A stretch of DNA of 64,000 nt from Flavobacteriaceae bacterium (GTDB lineage Bacteria > Bacteroidota > Bacteroidia > Flavobacteriales > Flavobacteriaceae): NCBI GenBank assembly GCA_024640565.1, contig JAHEET010000002.1, positions 360,320 through 424,319 of the forward strand. The letters run 5' to 3'. Positions 1 through 9,265 of the stretch are shown here, in pieces. Position numbers and translations under genes: made by a program. Numbering within the stretch: the stretch's first letter is position 1; every line of letters begins with the position of its first letter. The notes under the pieces are model-generated. The model did no database searches, had not been told where the DNA came from, and saw only the letters and a program-made list of their open reading frames with translations.

Positions 1-1069
1 CATTGGTTTCTAGGTTGGTTATATTGTAAGTGTCCGCAGCTACAGAGGTAGATGCATTGAACGCTTGATTTAGGTTTTCATCACTACATACTGTAATCGT
101 TTGGTTGGGAACAACAGGCTCAGGATTTACTGTAACGGTAACTGTAAAATCATCTCCAAGACAGCCATTATCACCAACAGGAATAAATGTATATACCACA
201 TCAAGTGCAGCAGCAGAGATGTTATTCCAAGAATCATTGCTGATAGCCGAACTGTTAAGTCCATTTTGAATGGCTGTATTTCCAGAGGCAGGGATCAAAC
301 CGTTATCAACAATATTTATGAGGTTATAACTGGCTACATTAGGAGTATCTATATCATTGGCTAAGATGTATCCTAAAGTTTCGTCACTACATACTGTAGT
401 GGTTTGATTAGCTACCACAGGCTCAGGGTTTACTGTAACGGTAACTGTAAATGGATCTCCAAGACAGCCATTATCACCAAGAGGAACAAATGTATATACC
501 ACATCAAGTGTAGTAGCAGAGATATTGTTCCAAGAATCATTGCTGATTGCGTCAACTAAAAGTCCATTTTGTAAGCTTGTATTTCCAGAGGCAGCTGTCA
601 ACCCATTGGCAGTAATATTGGTTAGGTTATAGCTTGCAACATCAGGACCATTAAGATCATTTGCTAAGGTGAATCCTAAAGTTTCGTCACTACACACTGT
701 AGTGGTTTGATTAGCTACCACAGGTTCTGGGTTTACGGTTACGGTTACGCTAAACGGCTCCCCTTCACAGTTACTTCCAGAAACAGGCACCACTGTATAA
801 ATTACATCAACAGGAGCGTTTGTTAGGTTTGTAAAAGCATCGTCTTCTAGATCGTTTGCCAACAAGTCGTTTGCCACAGCAGGGTTTCCAGCAGAAATGC
901 TTAATCCATTGGTTTCTAGGTTGGTTATATTGTAAGTGTCCGCAGCTACAGAGGTAGATGCATTGAACGCTTGATTTAGGTTTTCATCACTACATACTGT
1001 AATCGTTTGGTTGGGAACAACAGGCTCAGGATTTACTGTAACGGTAACTGTAAAATCATCTCCAAGACA
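1..1069 (-). repeat. Tandem PKD-like modules of 303/303/300 bp inside the surface-protein gene
   Basis: The codons for NPEPVV recur at 110-127, 413-430, 716-733 and 1016-1033, so the spacing is 303, 303 and 300 bp (101, 101 and 100 residues). Each module reads, on the minus strand, CSDE...SYNLTNI...NGL...WNNIS...LDVVYTFVP...GDPFTVTVTVNPEPVV with small changes. All are in frame with the protein. The array continues past the left edge. Confidence 0.9.
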
Positions 1070-3799
1070 CCCATTTGGGGTTGTTGGAATTACGGTATAT
1101 TCAATGGTAGCTATAGTAGAACTAGTATTTGTGATGGTTCCTGAAACACTTCCAGTACCAGAATCGTCTGAATCTACACCGCTAACAGTTCCTGTTATTT
1201 GGGTTATACTCCAGGTATAAGTTGTATTTTCTGGAACGATATCACCCCCTGTTGTGCAGCTGTTTACTGGTACAAAGGTAAATTCCTCTCCAGAACAAAT
1301 TGCTGCCGGAGCTTTATTCTCTATTTGAGGTTTAGGATCAACTGTAATTGTAAAATCAATTGGATTTCCTGAACAGCCATTTACCTCAGGGGTTACTTGA
1401 ATAGTAACATTACCAGTAACATTACAAGAGTTTTGTAAGGTCATGATTGGAATTGAGCCCGTGGTTTGTTCACCTACAGGAAATCCTGAAATAGGATCAG
1501 AAGTAGTTGCTTCCCAAACATATGTCGTATTTGACATATCGGATGTAAATATAATTTCTTCTGTAGCCTCTTCAGAACAAATTTGTTGAGTGAGCACTGT
1601 ATTTGTAAGAATTGGAGATTGTTTTAAAGTGAATTCAAATACATCAAAACTTTGATTTCCACAATTTCCAGAGACAGTAACTTTAATCTTATAAACTCCA
1701 AATTCTGAAAAGTTTATTTGAGGATATTCTGATGAAGCTGATGTTCCGTTTACATAATTAAAATCACTTGCAATCGTTACCCCGTCACTTTCAAAAACTT
1801 CCCATAAATAACCTGTTGGAGTAAAGGGTGCTTCACTATAAGTAGGAGCAATAGAGGTATCTGAAAAGTCTAGCGTATATCCAGCTGGAGACTCCTGGCA
1901 AAATTGAATAGAATCTGGAGAAAATGATACCGTTGGATCTGAGATTACTGTGATCTGTTGCGTTATTGTTTCTATACCACAAGTATTTTCAAGTTTTAGA
2001 GATACATTATAAGTTCCAGCTTGTGTAAATTGAATACTGATATTTGTTTGGTCTTCTGCATCTAGTAGTGTGTATCCTTCAGTGGTTGCAGGTGTTCCAG
2101 ACAATGGCTCTACACTCCATGTATACATTGGATTTCCACAAGAAGGAGGATTAATATTTTCTGTATTGGAGGTGTTGATAAAATCAATAGTTACCGGAGT
2201 ACATAAAGATGTTGGTGGCGTAAAGGTAAAATCTGGTTCTGGACTTGGTTCTACAATTACTGTTTCTATTGCAGTATCAGAAAGTACACAACCACTAGGG
2301 TTGTTTATGATAAGTTTGATTTTCCAGCAACCTGGTTTATTATTTGTGACTTCAGTAGGAATTGTTAAATTATTTTCATCATCTACCCAAGAACTATATT
2401 CCTCATCAGATGTATCAACACTAAACCATCCAGATTCTGGATTTGCTCCAGGTTCTAAAACTTCCCACAAAGAGTTGTAGTCTCTATCGCATTCAGCACC
2501 AGTACCATAAGATCCAGAAATTGATACATCTTTCGCGAAAATTGAAGTACTTTCACAAATAATACCTTCTGTTTCGATTGCGGCCGAGGGTTTTAAACTC
2601 GCATCAATCCATTTAGTAGTTCCTCCACCATTAATTATGTATGAGTCACATCGATAAGAATTATCAACACTTGAATACAAACCTTTACTTAAAAGATTAA
2701 AGTCTAATTTAAACTTATATTCAGGGTTATTATCGTCTGGATCATTTGAGTTATCTTCTTTATAATCACTTGAACATGTACTGGAATCATAGGTATGATT
2801 TAAAACATTACAATTTAATAATCTAGAATGGCTATATTTCTCAATATTTGTTGGGTCTGACTCATCAGTGTCTCCATAATGAATTGAATATAAGGAGCCT
2901 GGGTAATTTCCTTGAAGAGTATTAATCGGTATCTCAAAACTAACTTCCTCTCCTACACAAACAATTTCTGGACTTGTATTAGAGATTCCAGTTATGTTAG
3001 TATTGAAATGAAAGATAAATCCGGAGATATTGTGATATTCCTCTGCAGTACCGATGTTAATAACTCGATCAATTTCAATTAAATAATAATTTACAGGTAG
3101 TCCTGAAGGTATCAAAAATTGAGTAGAAAAAGAAGAAACTTCAGGTAATTCTTGCCAAGATCCCGAATTCAGAATTCTTACGGAAGTTTCTGAAGCATTA
3201 CCTCCTGTATACTTTAATTTAATACCTCCGTTATCACTTGGAGTTAGATTGGATAATCCTTGATTTTTGTATCCAAAAGAATAATTATTATCCGCTAGGT
3301 CTACACATTTAATGAAGGAATCGAGATTGGTATAATTATTATTATTTATAAAATCTATTTGCGCTGGTGTGATATCAGGATTTGCGACAGAGATAATTTC
3401 AAAAGATGTTGTTTCTATTTCAACTGCCGGATTGGTTGCGCGAACTCTTAATTTGTAGTTAGAACCAGCAGGAACATCATTTGGAATGACACCGTTTAAG
3501 GCTGGGATAAAAAATTCCTCTTTTCGAGAAAGTTCTATTGCGGAAGAAAAATCACCCGTTTGATCAGATAATTCTAGAATAAATTCGTTGTCTAATTCAA
3601 AAACACCAACGGGTTCAAAGAAAATAGCCATGTGACCTCCTTGAACATATTTGCTGGTTGAGTTAAAACTAGTTAAAGATAATGAAGTATTAATTTGACA
3701 ATCTGTAGATTGCTGTTGAGAAAAACTTAAAAAGTTAAAAGTAAAAACAAAAATAAAGAAGAATGCTCTTTTTGCCATTGATGGGTTTGGGATTTTCAT
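1..3799 (-). CDS. Giant secreted PKD-like repeat protein, N-terminal part (runs off the left edge)
   Basis: An open frame continues without a stop from position 3799 to the left edge, giving about 1266 visible residues; the C-terminus lies outside the window. The N-terminus MKIPNPSMAKRAFFFIF followed by a hydrophobic stretch ending SFSQQQ is a Sec signal peptide. A second in-frame ATG at 3778 (MAKRAFFF) is equally plausible. The next ~550 residues are Ig/PKD-like, with lines such as MYTWSVEPLSGTP and AGTYNVSLKLENTCG. From about residue 900 the protein becomes PKD-like modules, each with the hallmark GDPFTVTVTVNPEPVV. In Flavobacteriaceae such proteins normally end in a type IX secretion sorting or gliding-motility C-terminal domain, so a cell-surface adhesin role is likely but unproven. 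There is no co-directional neighbour within the window. Confidence 0.88.
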   Translation of the reverse strand, partial: MKIPNPSMAKRAFFFIFVFTFNFLSFSQQQSTDCQINTSLSLTSFNSTSKYVQGGHMAIFFEPVGVFELDNEFILELSDQTGDFSSAIELSRKEEFFIPALNGVIPNDVPAGSNYKLRVRATNPAVEIETTSFEIISVANPDITPAQIDFINNNNYTNLDSFIKCVDLADNNYSFGYKNQGLSNLTPSDNGGIKLKYTGGNASETSVRILNSGSWQELPEVSSFSTQFLIPSGLPVNYYLIEIDRVINIGTAEEYHNISGFIFHFNTNITGISNTSPEIVCVGEEVSFEIPINTLQGNYPGSLYSIHYGDTDESDPTNIEKYSHSRLLNCNVLNHTYDSSTCSSDYKEDNSNDPDDNNPEYKFKLDFNLLSKGLYSSVDNSYRCDSYIINGGGTTKWIDASLKPSAAIETEGIICESTSIFAKDVSISGSYGTGAECDRDYNSLWEVLEPGANPESGWFSVDTSDEEYSSWVDDENNLTIPTEVTNNKPGCWKIKLIINNPSGCVLSDTAIETVIVEPSPEPDFTFTPPTSLCTPVTIDFINTSNTENINPPSCGNPMYTWSVEPLSGTPATTEGYTLLDAEDQTNISIQFTQAGTYNVSLKLENTCGIETITQQITVISDPTVSFSPDSIQFCQESPAGYTLDFSDTSIAPTYSEAPFTPTGYLWEVFESDGVTIASDFNYVNGTSASSEYPQINFSEFGVYKIKVTVSGNCGNQSFDVFEFTLKQSPILTNTVLTQQICSEEATEEIIFTSDMSNTTYVWEATTSDPISGFPVGEQTTGSIPIMTLQNSCNVTGNVTIQVTPEVNGCSGNPIDFTITVDPKPQIENKAPAAICSGEEFTFVPVNSCTTGGDIVPENTTYTWSITQITGTVSGVDSDDSGTGSVSGTITNTSSTIATIEYTVIPTTPNGCLGDDFTVTVTVNPEPVVPNQTITVCSDENLNQAFNASTSVAADTYNITNLETNGLSISAGNPAVANDLLANDLEDDAFTNLTNAPVDVIYTVVPVSGSNCEGEPFSVTVTVNPEPVVANQTTTVCSDETLGFTLANDLNGPDVASYNLTNITANGLTAASGNTSLQNGLLVDAISNDSWNNISATTLDVVYTFVPLGDNGCLGDPFTVTVTVNPEPVVANQTTTVCSDETLGYILANDIDTPNVASYNLINIVDNGLIPASGNTAIQNGLNSSAISNDSWNNISAAALDVVYTFIPVGDNGCLGDDFTVTVTVNPEPVVPNQTITVCSDENLNQAFNASTSVAADTYNITNLETN
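907..1069 (-). repeat. 163-bp exact copy of positions 1-163
   Basis: Bases 907-1069 are identical to bases 1-163. The match breaks at 164/1070 (g versus c), and its other end is cut by the window edge, so the true copy may be longer. The offset is 906 bp, exactly three modules (303+303+300). This suggests recent duplication or gene conversion of whole modules. Confidence 0.93.
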
Positions 3800-3963
3800 A
3801 TGGAATGAATTTCTAAAATTAATTTCTTATTATAAAATCACTAGTAAATAAATAATTTTATTTAGAATTTATTATGATTGCATCATTATATAACGTCTTG
3901 CATCTGAATAAAAAAAGTTGATTTAGTTGTTCAGGCGCTTTATGTTTGGTGAATTTTTTAAAG

Positions 3964-3971
3964 CAAATATA
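3964..3971 (-). promoter_or_regulatory. Candidate -7 element for the surface-protein gene
   Basis: Read on the minus strand this is TATATTTG, a full match to TAnnTTTG. No clear TTTG lies 19-21 bp upstream. It would give a leader of about 160 nt, so the assignment is weak. Confidence 0.3.
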
Positions 3972-4290
3972 GAATATTATTTTATTGATTTACAGTAGAA
4001 TATTTGTTTTGTTTGTAACGATAAAGTATATGGGCTAAAATAAAAATATTATCAAAACAGAAAATATATTTGGAGTTCATTACAAAAGACAACTGAGTGG
4101 TTGAGTTTCAAAATTAAATCTAGCAATCTATTTATTTAGAAATTTAAAGACAGCTTTTTCTATAATTTTTTAATCAAAAGAAACCCACCAAATACTCGAG
4201 ATATTTATCAATGCTTTCGTTTTCAATGTCGATGAAAAGAGCCCAATTATTTTGTCCCTTTTTTAAACATTATAACTCTTTTTTTTTGAG

Positions 4291-4298
4291 TAGCTTTG
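4291..4298 (+). promoter_or_regulatory. -7 promoter element of the ABC-F gene
   Basis: TAGCTTTG matches the Bacteroidota TAnnTTTG element and ends 25 bp before the ATG at 4324. A matching -33 TTTG at the usual distance is not evident. Confidence 0.5.
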
Positions 4299-4323
4299 CG
4301 CCTTATAAAATTACCAAATTTTC

Positions 4324-6243
4324 ATGTTAAACGTACACAATCTATCGGTTTCTTTTATGGGGACAGATTTGTTTTCTGGAATTACTTTCAAACTGAATAA
4401 AGGCGATCGAATCGGCCTAATTGGTAAAAATGGTGCTGGAAAATCAACACTTTTAAAAGTCTTGTCCAAAGATATCGAGGCCAGTGGTGGTAAGATGGCT
4501 TTTGACAAAGATATTCGAATGGGTTTTTTACGTCAGGATATTGATTTTGTAGCAGGGAGAACTATTTTAGAGGAAGCGTATCAAGCATTTGTTGAAATTA
4601 AAGAAATTGAAGTAAAACTTGATGAAATTAATGAGCAATTGGCGACAAGAACCGATTATGAAAGCGATGGATACAGTCAGTTAATTATCTATCTTACAGA
4701 TCTAACAGAACGCTACGAATTACTTGGAGGATACAATTACCAGGGAGATACTGAGAAAATTTTACAAGGATTGGGTTTTCAAAGAGAAGATTTTGATAAA
4801 TTAACAGACACTTTTTCTGGTGGTTGGCGAATGCGTATCGAATTGGCAAAATTACTTTTACAGAACAATGATATTTTATTATTGGATGAGCCAACAAACC
4901 ACTTGGATATTGAATCTATAATTTGGCTAGAAAACTTTTTAAAAACCTACTCAGGCGCCATTGTTTTGGTCTCGCATGATAAAATGTTCTTAGACAATGT
5001 TACCAATAGAACCATAGAAATCTCTTTAGGACAAATTTACGATTATAAAAAACCCTATTCAGAATTCTTAGTACTTCGAGCAGAGATTAAAGAAAAACAA
5101 TTACAAGCACAGAAAAATCAAGAAAAAGAAATCAAGCAAAAACAGCATTTAATCAATAAGTTTAAAGCCAAAGCAAGCAAAGCATCCATGGCCCAATCTT
5201 TAATGAAACAACTTGATAAAGTTGAATTAATTGAAGTTGACCAGGATGACAATAAAGCGATGAGTTTGCGTTTTGCGATTTCAAAAGACCCTGGAAAAAT
5301 AATTATTGAAGCGGAAAACCTTTCCAAGAGCTATGGAGACAAACACGTTTTGTCGAATGTAGATTTGTTGATTGAACGAAATAGTAAAATTGCATTTGTA
5401 GGTCAAAACGGACAAGGAAAATCAACCTTAGCTAAAATGATGGTCAATGACATTCCGTTTGAAGGAAATTTAAAGCTTGGGCACAACGTCGAAATTGGCT
5501 ATTTTGCTCAGAATCAATCCGAACATTTACCTCCAGAGAAAACCGTATTGGAAATCATGGAAGATGCGGCAACAGACGGAAACAGAATGCGCGTTAGAGA
5601 TATGCTAGGGGCCTTTTTGTTTGGAGGAGATGCAGTAGATAAAAAGGCAAAAGTATTGTCTGGAGGGGAAAGAAACCGATTGGCATTGTGTAAATTACTG
5701 TTAGCACCTTTTAATGTGTTAATTATGGATGAGCCAACAAACCACCTAGATATTGCCTCAAAAAATGTTTTAAAACAGGCTTTGAATCAGTTTAAAGGGA
5801 CCTTGATTGTGGTATCGCATGATCGCGATTTCTTGCAAGGATTGACCTCAACGGTGTATGGTTTTAAAGACAAAGTTATTAAAGAGTATTTGGGAGATAT
5901 TGATTATTTCTTAGAACAGCACAAGATTGAAAACCTCCGTGAGGCAGAAAAAAGAACTGTCGTTAAAGTTGACAAAACTTCCCAAAAATCAACAACACAA
6001 CAGGGATCGAGCGCTCAAGAAAAAGACTTAAAAAAACTAAACAACAAACTGTCAAGAATAGAGACAGAGATTGCTGATTTAGAAAAAGAAATCGAAAAAA
6101 TAGATATAGAATTGGCTCAGAATTACGAGGAAGTTTCATCGCAACCCAATTTCTTTGAGAACTACAAAGACAAGAAGGCAGCGGTAGATGCTCTAATGGC
6201 AGATTGGGAAAAAGTTGAAGGACAGATTTCTAATTTTTCTTAA
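4324..6243 (+). CDS. ABC-F family ATP-binding protein
   Basis: This is a soluble protein of 639 residues with two ATP-binding cassettes and no membrane segments, as in the ABC-F translation factors that act at the ribosomal E site. The first Walker A is GKNGAGKST (34-42), the first signature FSGGWRMR (about 165) and the first Walker B LLLDEPTNHLD. The second half has Walker A GQNGQGKST (about 360), signature LSGGERNR (about 445) and IMDEPTNHLD. The charged linker between the cassettes is the ABC-F signature region. The last ~85 residues form a lysine/glutamate coiled coil like the C-terminal domain of Uup. The exact subfamily (Uup-like or YheS-like) cannot be decided by eye. It stands alone behind its own promoter, 77 bp before the next gene. 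Confidence 0.93.
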   Translation: MLNVHNLSVSFMGTDLFSGITFKLNKGDRIGLIGKNGAGKSTLLKVLSKDIEASGGKMAFDKDIRMGFLRQDIDFVAGRTILEEAYQAFVEIKEIEVKLDEINEQLATRTDYESDGYSQLIIYLTDLTERYELLGGYNYQGDTEKILQGLGFQREDFDKLTDTFSGGWRMRIELAKLLLQNNDILLLDEPTNHLDIESIIWLENFLKTYSGAIVLVSHDKMFLDNVTNRTIEISLGQIYDYKKPYSEFLVLRAEIKEKQLQAQKNQEKEIKQKQHLINKFKAKASKASMAQSLMKQLDKVELIEVDQDDNKAMSLRFAISKDPGKIIIEAENLSKSYGDKHVLSNVDLLIERNSKIAFVGQNGQGKSTLAKMMVNDIPFEGNLKLGHNVEIGYFAQNQSEHLPPEKTVLEIMEDAATDGNRMRVRDMLGAFLFGGDAVDKKAKVLSGGERNRLALCKLLLAPFNVLIMDEPTNHLDIASKNVLKQALNQFKGTLIVVSHDRDFLQGLTSTVYGFKDKVIKEYLGDIDYFLEQHKIENLREAEKRTVVKVDKTSQKSTTQQGSSAQEKDLKKLNNKLSRIETEIADLEKEIEKIDIELAQNYEEVSSQPNFFENYKDKKAAVDALMADWEKVEGQISNFS

Positions 6244-6320
6244 TACTTTGTGTTTTTGATAAACGTTGAAATCATTTCGGTTTCACAGGGTTTTCTGTAT
6301 CTTTATTGAAGTTAAAAATT

Positions 6321-7256
6321 ATGGATTTCGATTTTCAAAAACCTTCTAAAAATCAACAAATACACCTTCCACTTTTGGAAGAAAAAAAAGTCGAACTCTT
6401 TATTAAAAGAGAAGATTTAATTCACCCATTTGTTTCAGGAAACAAATTTCGGAAATTAAAATACAATTTACGCGCAGCAAAAGAACAACAGAAAGCGACT
6501 TTATTGACTTTTGGAGGTGCGTTTTCCAATCATATTCTGGCCACTGCCATTGCAGCCCAATTAAATGGGTTTAAATCGATCGGCATCATAAGAGGGGATG
6601 AATTGGGGCGTGATCTTGCGAAAACGCTCGCAAGTAATTCTACATTGAGAGAAGCCCATAGAAACGGCATGCTTTTTAAATTTATATCTCGGGAAGCGTA
6701 TCGAGAAAAATCTGAAAAATCCTTTCTCAATCAACTAAAAGAAACCTATGGTAATTTCTATTTAATACCAGAAGGCGGTACCAATCGTTTGGCCTCAAAA
6801 GGCTGTGAAGAGATTGTAACCAAAGAAGATTCAAAATTCGATTATATTTGTTGTGCAATTGGAACCGGAGGCACCATTTCTGGATTGATAAATGCAGCAG
6901 AAATTCACCAGAAAATCCTTGGATTTCCTGCCCTAAAAGGCAATTTTTTGCAAGACGAAATTGAGAAGTTTACAACAAAAAAAAATTGGCAATTAGCAAC
7001 GAGTTATCATTTTGGAGGGTACGCAAAATATAATGAAGTCCTTATCCGTTTTATCAATCAGTTCTCCAAGGAAAATCAAATTGTCTTGGATCCAATCTAT
7101 ACCGGCAAAATGCTGTTTGGAATTTTAGATTTAATTTCAAAAGATTATTTTCCAGTCAATAGTAATATCCTTGCAATTCATACGGGAGGACTCCAAGGAA
7201 TTGAAGGGGTAAACGAGAAACTAAAGAAGAAAAATCAAGAATTAATACATATTTAA
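6321..7256 (+). CDS. PLP-dependent D-cysteine desulfhydrase / ACC deaminase family protein
   Basis: A fold-type II PLP enzyme of 311 residues. The Schiff-base lysine is K42 in SGNKFRKLK, preceded by FIKREDLIHP, which is characteristic of the D-cysteine desulfhydrase/1-aminocyclopropane-1-carboxylate deaminase family. A glycine-rich phosphate-binding loop, GTGGTISGL, lies near residue 180. The frame is open from a TTG at 6306, but the ATG at 6321 (MDFDFQKPSK) is the better start. The substrate (D-cysteine, ACC or another small amino acid) cannot be inferred. Its stop codon overlaps the ATG of the glucosaminidase gene by one base, so the two are co-transcribed. The functional link between them is not obvious. 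Confidence 0.85.
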   Translation: MDFDFQKPSKNQQIHLPLLEEKKVELFIKREDLIHPFVSGNKFRKLKYNLRAAKEQQKATLLTFGGAFSNHILATAIAAQLNGFKSIGIIRGDELGRDLAKTLASNSTLREAHRNGMLFKFISREAYREKSEKSFLNQLKETYGNFYLIPEGGTNRLASKGCEEIVTKEDSKFDYICCAIGTGGTISGLINAAEIHQKILGFPALKGNFLQDEIEKFTTKKNWQLATSYHFGGYAKYNEVLIRFINQFSKENQIVLDPIYTGKMLFGILDLISKDYFPVNSNILAIHTGGLQGIEGVNEKLKKKNQELIHI

Positions 7257-8098
7257 TGACATTACGAATCCTGTTTATCTGCATTTTTTCATTCATTTTA
7301 GCCAGCTGTGGCTCTAAAAAAGTAGTTGTTAATAAGCCGTCTAAAACTCTCGTCCAAGGGGCAGTAGCAATGGAATTTCCTTCTGTGAATCAAGAAAAAC
7401 ACGTTCGGGATCTCGAAAAAAATGCAGGAAACTTAAATAAAAATGTACTGCAATACATCTTGAAATATGCACCTATTGCGGTTCACGAAATGCATACTTC
7501 ACAAATCCCTGCGAGTATTACACTTGCTCAAGGAATTCTTGAATCTGGAAGTGGAAAGAGTCTTTTGGCAATAAAATCAAACAATCACTTCGGTATCAAA
7601 TGCCATCGTAAATGGCAAGGTGAACGCGTTTATCATGACGATGATGAGAAGGGAGAGTGTTTTCGGAAATATCAATTTGTAGAAACATCCTATAAAGACC
7701 ATTCCGAATTTTTATCTAACAGAAGTCGCTATGCTTTTTTGTTTGATTACAACAAGAAAGATTACAAGAAATGGGCAAAAGGCTTGCGAAAAGCAGGTTA
7801 TGCTACCGATAGGAAGTATCCTCAAAAATTAATAAAACTGATAAAGACGTACAAATTGTATGAATTTGATTCTTTTAAAAAGAAGCATTACAAAACTAAA
7901 AAACTGAAGTTAAAAGAAGATGAAATTGTTCAAAATGCACCTACTAAAGAATTACAAAGTATTTCTTATGTTGTTGAAAAAGGAGACACCCTGTATGCGA
8001 TTGCTAGAAAGTTCAATATTTCAGTAGCAGCCTTGAAAAAGCAGAACAATTTAGAAAGCAATGATCTTGAAATAGGAAAAATATTAATAATCCAATAA
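7256..8098 (+). CDS. Glucosaminidase-domain lipoprotein with C-terminal LysM
   Basis: A peptidoglycan hydrolase of 280 residues. The N-terminus is a lipoprotein signal ending FILASC, with lipidated Cys18. Residues ~65-200 form a mannosyl-glycoprotein endo-beta-N-acetylglucosaminidase domain (PF01832): LAQGILESGSGKS with probable catalytic E95, then NHFGIKCH and the YKDHSEFL segment. Residues 237-280 form one LysM motif, beginning SYVVEKGDTLYAIARKF, which binds glycan chains. It is likely anchored in the outer membrane facing the periplasm, cutting septal or side-wall glycan. The ATG overlaps the upstream stop by one base, and the gene is followed 5 bp later by the hexapeptide-repeat protein, forming a three-gene operon. 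Confidence 0.9.
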   Translation: MTLRILFICIFSFILASCGSKKVVVNKPSKTLVQGAVAMEFPSVNQEKHVRDLEKNAGNLNKNVLQYILKYAPIAVHEMHTSQIPASITLAQGILESGSGKSLLAIKSNNHFGIKCHRKWQGERVYHDDDEKGECFRKYQFVETSYKDHSEFLSNRSRYAFLFDYNKKDYKKWAKGLRKAGYATDRKYPQKLIKLIKTYKLYEFDSFKKKHYKTKKLKLKEDEIVQNAPTKELQSISYVVEKGDTLYAIARKFNISVAALKKQNNLESNDLEIGKILIIQ

Positions 8099-8103
8099 AA
8101 AGT

Positions 8104-8619
8104 ATGGCAGTTATCAAACCCGTAAAAGGGAAACACCCACAAATACCCGCCGATTGTTTTGTTGCCGAAAACGCCACGATTGTTGGTGATGTTTCGTTTG
8201 GAAAAGAATGTTCTGTATGGTATAATGCGGTCATTCGTGGTGATGTTCATTTCATAAAAATAGGCAACAAGGTGAATGTTCAAGACGGTGCTGTCCTTCA
8301 TGCAACCTATCAAAAATCACCTACCACCATTGGAAATAATGTTTCTATTGGTCATAATGCAATTGTACATGGTTGTACAATTCACGACAATGTTTTAATA
8401 GGAATGGGAAGTATTATCATGGATGATTGTATTATTGAATCGAACTCAATCGTTGCGGCTGGTGCTGTGGTTCCCAAAAATACAACGGTAGAAAGTGGTA
8501 GTATCTATGCAGGAATTCCTGCCAAAAAAGTAAAAGATATTTCGCAAGAACTTATTTCTGGAGAAATTAATAGAATTGCCAATAATTATGTGGAGTATTC
8601 AAGTTGGGTGAAAGAATAA
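8104..8619 (+). CDS. Gamma-carbonic-anhydrase-like hexapeptide-repeat protein
   Basis: A left-handed beta-helix protein of 171 residues from the YrdA/PaaY gamma-carbonic anhydrase-like family. The imperfect hexapeptide repeats are obvious (IVGDVS, VLIGMG, SIVAAGAVV). The three histidines that bind the metal in this family are present as H66 (LHAT), H84 (GHNA) and H89 (VHGC), and the RGD turn is at 45-47. The ending YAGIPAKKVKDIS is typical. The family forms homotrimers with the metal at subunit interfaces. Carbonic anhydrase activity is proven in only some members, so the true reaction is open. It is the last gene of the operon starting at 6321. Confidence 0.88.
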   Translation: MAVIKPVKGKHPQIPADCFVAENATIVGDVSFGKECSVWYNAVIRGDVHFIKIGNKVNVQDGAVLHATYQKSPTTIGNNVSIGHNAIVHGCTIHDNVLIGMGSIIMDDCIIESNSIVAAGAVVPKNTTVESGSIYAGIPAKKVKDISQELISGEINRIANNYVEYSSWVKE

Positions 8620-8655
8620 AAAGTAATTTTTCCCTTAATTTTTAAGGATAAAAAA

Positions 8656-8679
8656 CTCGATTTCATTGAAGAAACCGAG
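8656..8679. terminator. Possible terminator between convergent genes
   Basis: CTCGATTTC (8656-8664) and GAAACCGAG (8671-8679) form a nine-base stem with one mismatch and a six-base loop, flanked by A/T runs on both sides. It lies between the convergent genes ending at 8619 and 8713. Confidence 0.4.
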
Positions 8680-8712
8680 TATTTAATTAAAAATAAAGAA
8701 CCCAAAGGATCT

Positions 8713-9168
8713 TTATTCTCTACTTCCTCTTTTTTTTCCTCTTTTTCCCTTTTGGTGTCTCATTTTCTTTACAGCCATTCGTTTTTTTGTTTTTGCCATT
8801 TTTTCGAATTTCTGAAATTGTGCCGCAGTTAAAATTTGCTTCATCTTATTTTTCATAATAATTTGAGTATCCAAGTAGTTGTTTTTCATTGCAAAAATGG
8901 CATCTGCACTTGGTTTCTTTTCTGATTCTCTAATTTCTTTTCTTGCGGTTTTCATTTTCTTTACAGCATCAATTTTTGTGATCATTAATGCCATAATTTC
9001 TTTTTGTTGTGTCGCATTTAAATCCAAAGCCAACGTCATTTGTTTTACTTTTAATGTTGCTTGTTGAGCAGTGGTCATTTCCAAACCTTTGCGCCCTCTT
9101 TTCTTTTGGGCCTGCGTTGAAAATATGGTGGCAAATACTAGGATTAAAATACAGATTGAATTTTTCAT
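8713..9168 (-). CDS. Small secreted basic helical protein, Spy/CpxP-like
   Basis: A protein of 151 residues with a clean Sec signal peptide (MKNSICILILVFATIFSTQAQ) and a highly basic mature part. Internal segments such as TTAQQATLKVKQMTLALDL and LTAAQFQKFEKM resemble the LTxxQ helices of Spy/CpxP-type periplasmic proteins, which are common and divergent in Flavobacteriaceae. The C-terminal 25 residues are almost all K, R, G and M, which is unusual for that family. A chaperone or stress-sensing role is only a guess. It is divergent from the MscS gene, with 97 bp between the two starts. Confidence 0.6.
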   Translation of the reverse strand: MKNSICILILVFATIFSTQAQKKRGRKGLEMTTAQQATLKVKQMTLALDLNATQQKEIMALMITKIDAVKKMKTARKEIRESEKKPSADAIFAMKNNYLDTQIIMKNKMKQILTAAQFQKFEKMAKTKKRMAVKKMRHQKGKRGKKRGSRE

Positions 9169-9196
9169 ACTATTTTTTTTTAATTATTTACACCTC

Positions 9197-9230
9197 TTTG
9201 ACCCTACATTTTTGAAAAGGTTTAAATTTG
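9197..9230 (+). promoter_or_regulatory. Promoter of the MscS-family gene
   Basis: TTTG at 9197-9200 and TAAATTTG at 9223-9230 match the -33 and -7 elements with a 22-bp gap. The -7 element ends 35 bp before the ATG at 9266. Confidence 0.5.
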
Positions 9231-9265
9231 CATTTCTGTTTCACAACAGTATTAATCTGTTCAAT

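Larger units (their letters stand above)
3800..4323. other. 524-bp AT-rich divergent intergenic region
   Basis: This stretch separates the minus-strand surface-protein gene from the plus-strand ABC-F gene. I see no open frame with a credible start and no RNA gene. It holds the two candidate -7 elements listed separately and several A/T runs. Confidence 0.6.

Noticed and set aside
1..1110. Regular direct repeats that look at first like a CRISPR or satellite array
   Set aside because: The period is about 300 bp and the repeats are in frame and coding (NPEPVV modules on the minus strand). There are no short spacers.
2070..2480. 136-codon plus-strand open frame beginning with GTG
   Set aside because: It is an antisense shadow of the surface protein, whose minus-strand frame gives sensible PKD-like sequence throughout.
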